This document shows positions 5,680-6,599 of a DNA stretch of 6,599 bases, in pieces; the first letter of the stretch is position 1, and the number at the start of each line of letters is the position of its first letter. The DNA comes from Flavobacteriales bacterium UBA3442 (GTDB lineage: Bacteria > Bacteroidota > Bacteroidia > Flavobacteriales > Schleiferiaceae), in the NCBI GenBank assembly GCA_002378565.1, contig DFSH01000047.1, positions 1 through 6,599 on the forward strand. Direction: 5' to 3'. The notes under the pieces are model-generated. The model was not told the origin of the DNA. It did no database searches and was given only the letters and a program-made list of their open reading frames with translations. Both the position numbers and the translations under genes were made by a program.

Positions 5680-6599
5680 ATGAAAAAAATATTTGAAGAC
5701 TTAATGGAAAATAAAAACTTTAAACTGATTATTGCTTTTGGAATGATAAAAAAACTCATTATTTTTCTATTACTGGTTTTTCCTTTTCTTTCAAGCGGAC
5801 AAACAAATCCATACTCTGATCAATTTGCACATACCTACTCTATCGTTGCAAAGGATACTAATACAGGTGAAATGGCGGTTGGAGTTCAAAGTCATTGGTT
5901 TTCTGTTGGCACGTTAGTTAGCTGGGGGAAATCTGGCGTAGGCGTTGTCGCTACTCAATCGTTTGTTAATCCAAGTTATGGCCCTAATGGGATTGAACTT
6001 ATGGAAAATGGTGTATCAGCTGAAGACGCATTAAAAAATTTGACAGACAAAGACGAAGGAAGAGATTTTAGACAAGCAGCAATGCTTGACGCTAATGGAT
6101 CAGTAAATGCGTTCACTGGAGAAAAATGTATAGAAAGCGCAGGGCATTTTGTTGGTGAAAATTTTTCCGTTCAGGCCAATATGATGTTAAATGATAACGT
6201 TATTCCTGCAATGAAAAAAGCATTTCAAGATAATTCCAATCTTCCCTTAGCTGAAAGAATTATTAAAGTATTTGAAGCTGCTGAAAGAGTGGGGGGTGAT
6301 ATTAGAGGGAAGCAATCCGCAGCACTAATAGTTGTGGGTGCTGAAAAAACTTCTAATGTTTGGGAGGATAAAAAAATTGATCTTAGGGTAGATGACAGCA
6401 GTGATCCAATAAAAGAAATTAAAAGACTCTTAAGGGTTCACAGGGCCTATGGTCACATGAACAATGGAGATCTGGCAATCGGAGAAAACGACATGGACAA
6501 AGCGTTAAGCGAATATGGAAAAGCACAAGCTCTGTATCCTGAAAATCATGAAATGAGTTTTTGGAAAGCAATAGCGCTTTTAAACAATGGCAAAAAAGA
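5680..6599 (+). CDS. Secreted DUF1028 (Ntn-hydrolase-like) protein with TPR-like tail, 3' truncated by window
   Basis: The frame is open to the window end: 306 full codons and no stop. A hydrophobic stretch (23-39, after I-K-K) ending in SSGQ forms a signal peptide, so export is expected. The DUF1028 domain follows (about 51-222) with its usual blocks: TYSIVAKD (52-59), AVGVQSHWFSVG (66-77), GVGVVATQSF (86-95) and RGKQSAALIVV (209-219). This family has an Ntn-hydrolase fold, and a residue in the TYS motif may be the nucleophile, but its reaction is unknown. Residues about 245-306 form helices resembling a TPR unit (AYGHMNNGDLAIGEND, then ALSEYGKAQALYPEN). The ATG at 5680 was chosen because it follows an in-frame stop (5674-5676) and an A-rich leader with A at -3. 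The ATG at 5743 would give a more compact signal peptide and is a serious alternative. Codon choice is much more AT-rich than in the other genes. Confidence 0.85.
   Translation, partial: MKKIFEDLMENKNFKLIIAFGMIKKLIIFLLLVFPFLSSGQTNPYSDQFAHTYSIVAKDTNTGEMAVGVQSHWFSVGTLVSWGKSGVGVVATQSFVNPSYGPNGIELMENGVSAEDALKNLTDKDEGRDFRQAAMLDANGSVNAFTGEKCIESAGHFVGENFSVQANMMLNDNVIPAMKKAFQDNSNLPLAERIIKVFEAAERVGGDIRGKQSAALIVVGAEKTSNVWEDKKIDLRVDDSSDPIKEIKRLLRVHRAYGHMNNGDLAIGENDMDKALSEYGKAQALYPENHEMSFWKAIALLNNGKK

Overview
The window looks like a piece of a bacterial chromosome or metagenomic contig, most probably from the phylum Bacteroidota. This rests on protein style. The ABC ATPase linker has the 'RPP...RLPTVEDF' pattern that I associate with Bacteroidota dipeptide-type ATPases. 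The DUF1028 protein carries a TPR-like tail, the genes have little Shine-Dalgarno signal, and the last gene has an A/T-rich leader. There are no rRNA or tRNA genes, no CRISPR array, and no transposase or phage gene.

Layout: (1) bases 32-2663, plus strand, hold a two-gene operon. A membrane-anchored serine hydrolase of the beta-lactamase/penicillin-binding fold is followed one base later by a double-NBD ABC transporter ATPase of the oligopeptide/dipeptide class. No permease or binding protein is in view. (2) Bases 2664-2784 are a convergent intergenic spacer with two A/T-flanked hairpins that fit a two-way terminator. (3) Bases 2785-5567, minus strand, hold a MutS2-like ATPase without an Smr nuclease domain, followed 83 bp downstream by a GNAT acetyltransferase of the diamine/thialysine type. 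(4) Bases 5568-5679 are a short divergent spacer with a small hairpin, a G7 run and an AAAT repeat. (5) Bases 5680-6599, plus strand, hold the start of a secreted DUF1028 protein with a TPR-like C-terminal part, cut by the window edge.

The hydrolase and ATPase very probably share a transcript. A role in periplasmic peptide or peptidoglycan-fragment handling plus uptake is plausible but inferred. The other genes are not obviously related in function. The most notable features are the abrupt drop in GC content at about 5570-5640, the early C-terminal end of the ABC ATPase, the altered ATPase motifs and missing Smr domain in the MutS2-like protein, and a perfect 9-bp inverted repeat directly at the hydrolase start codon. 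I see no convincing new multi-gene system; most of the window is ordinary chromosomal content.
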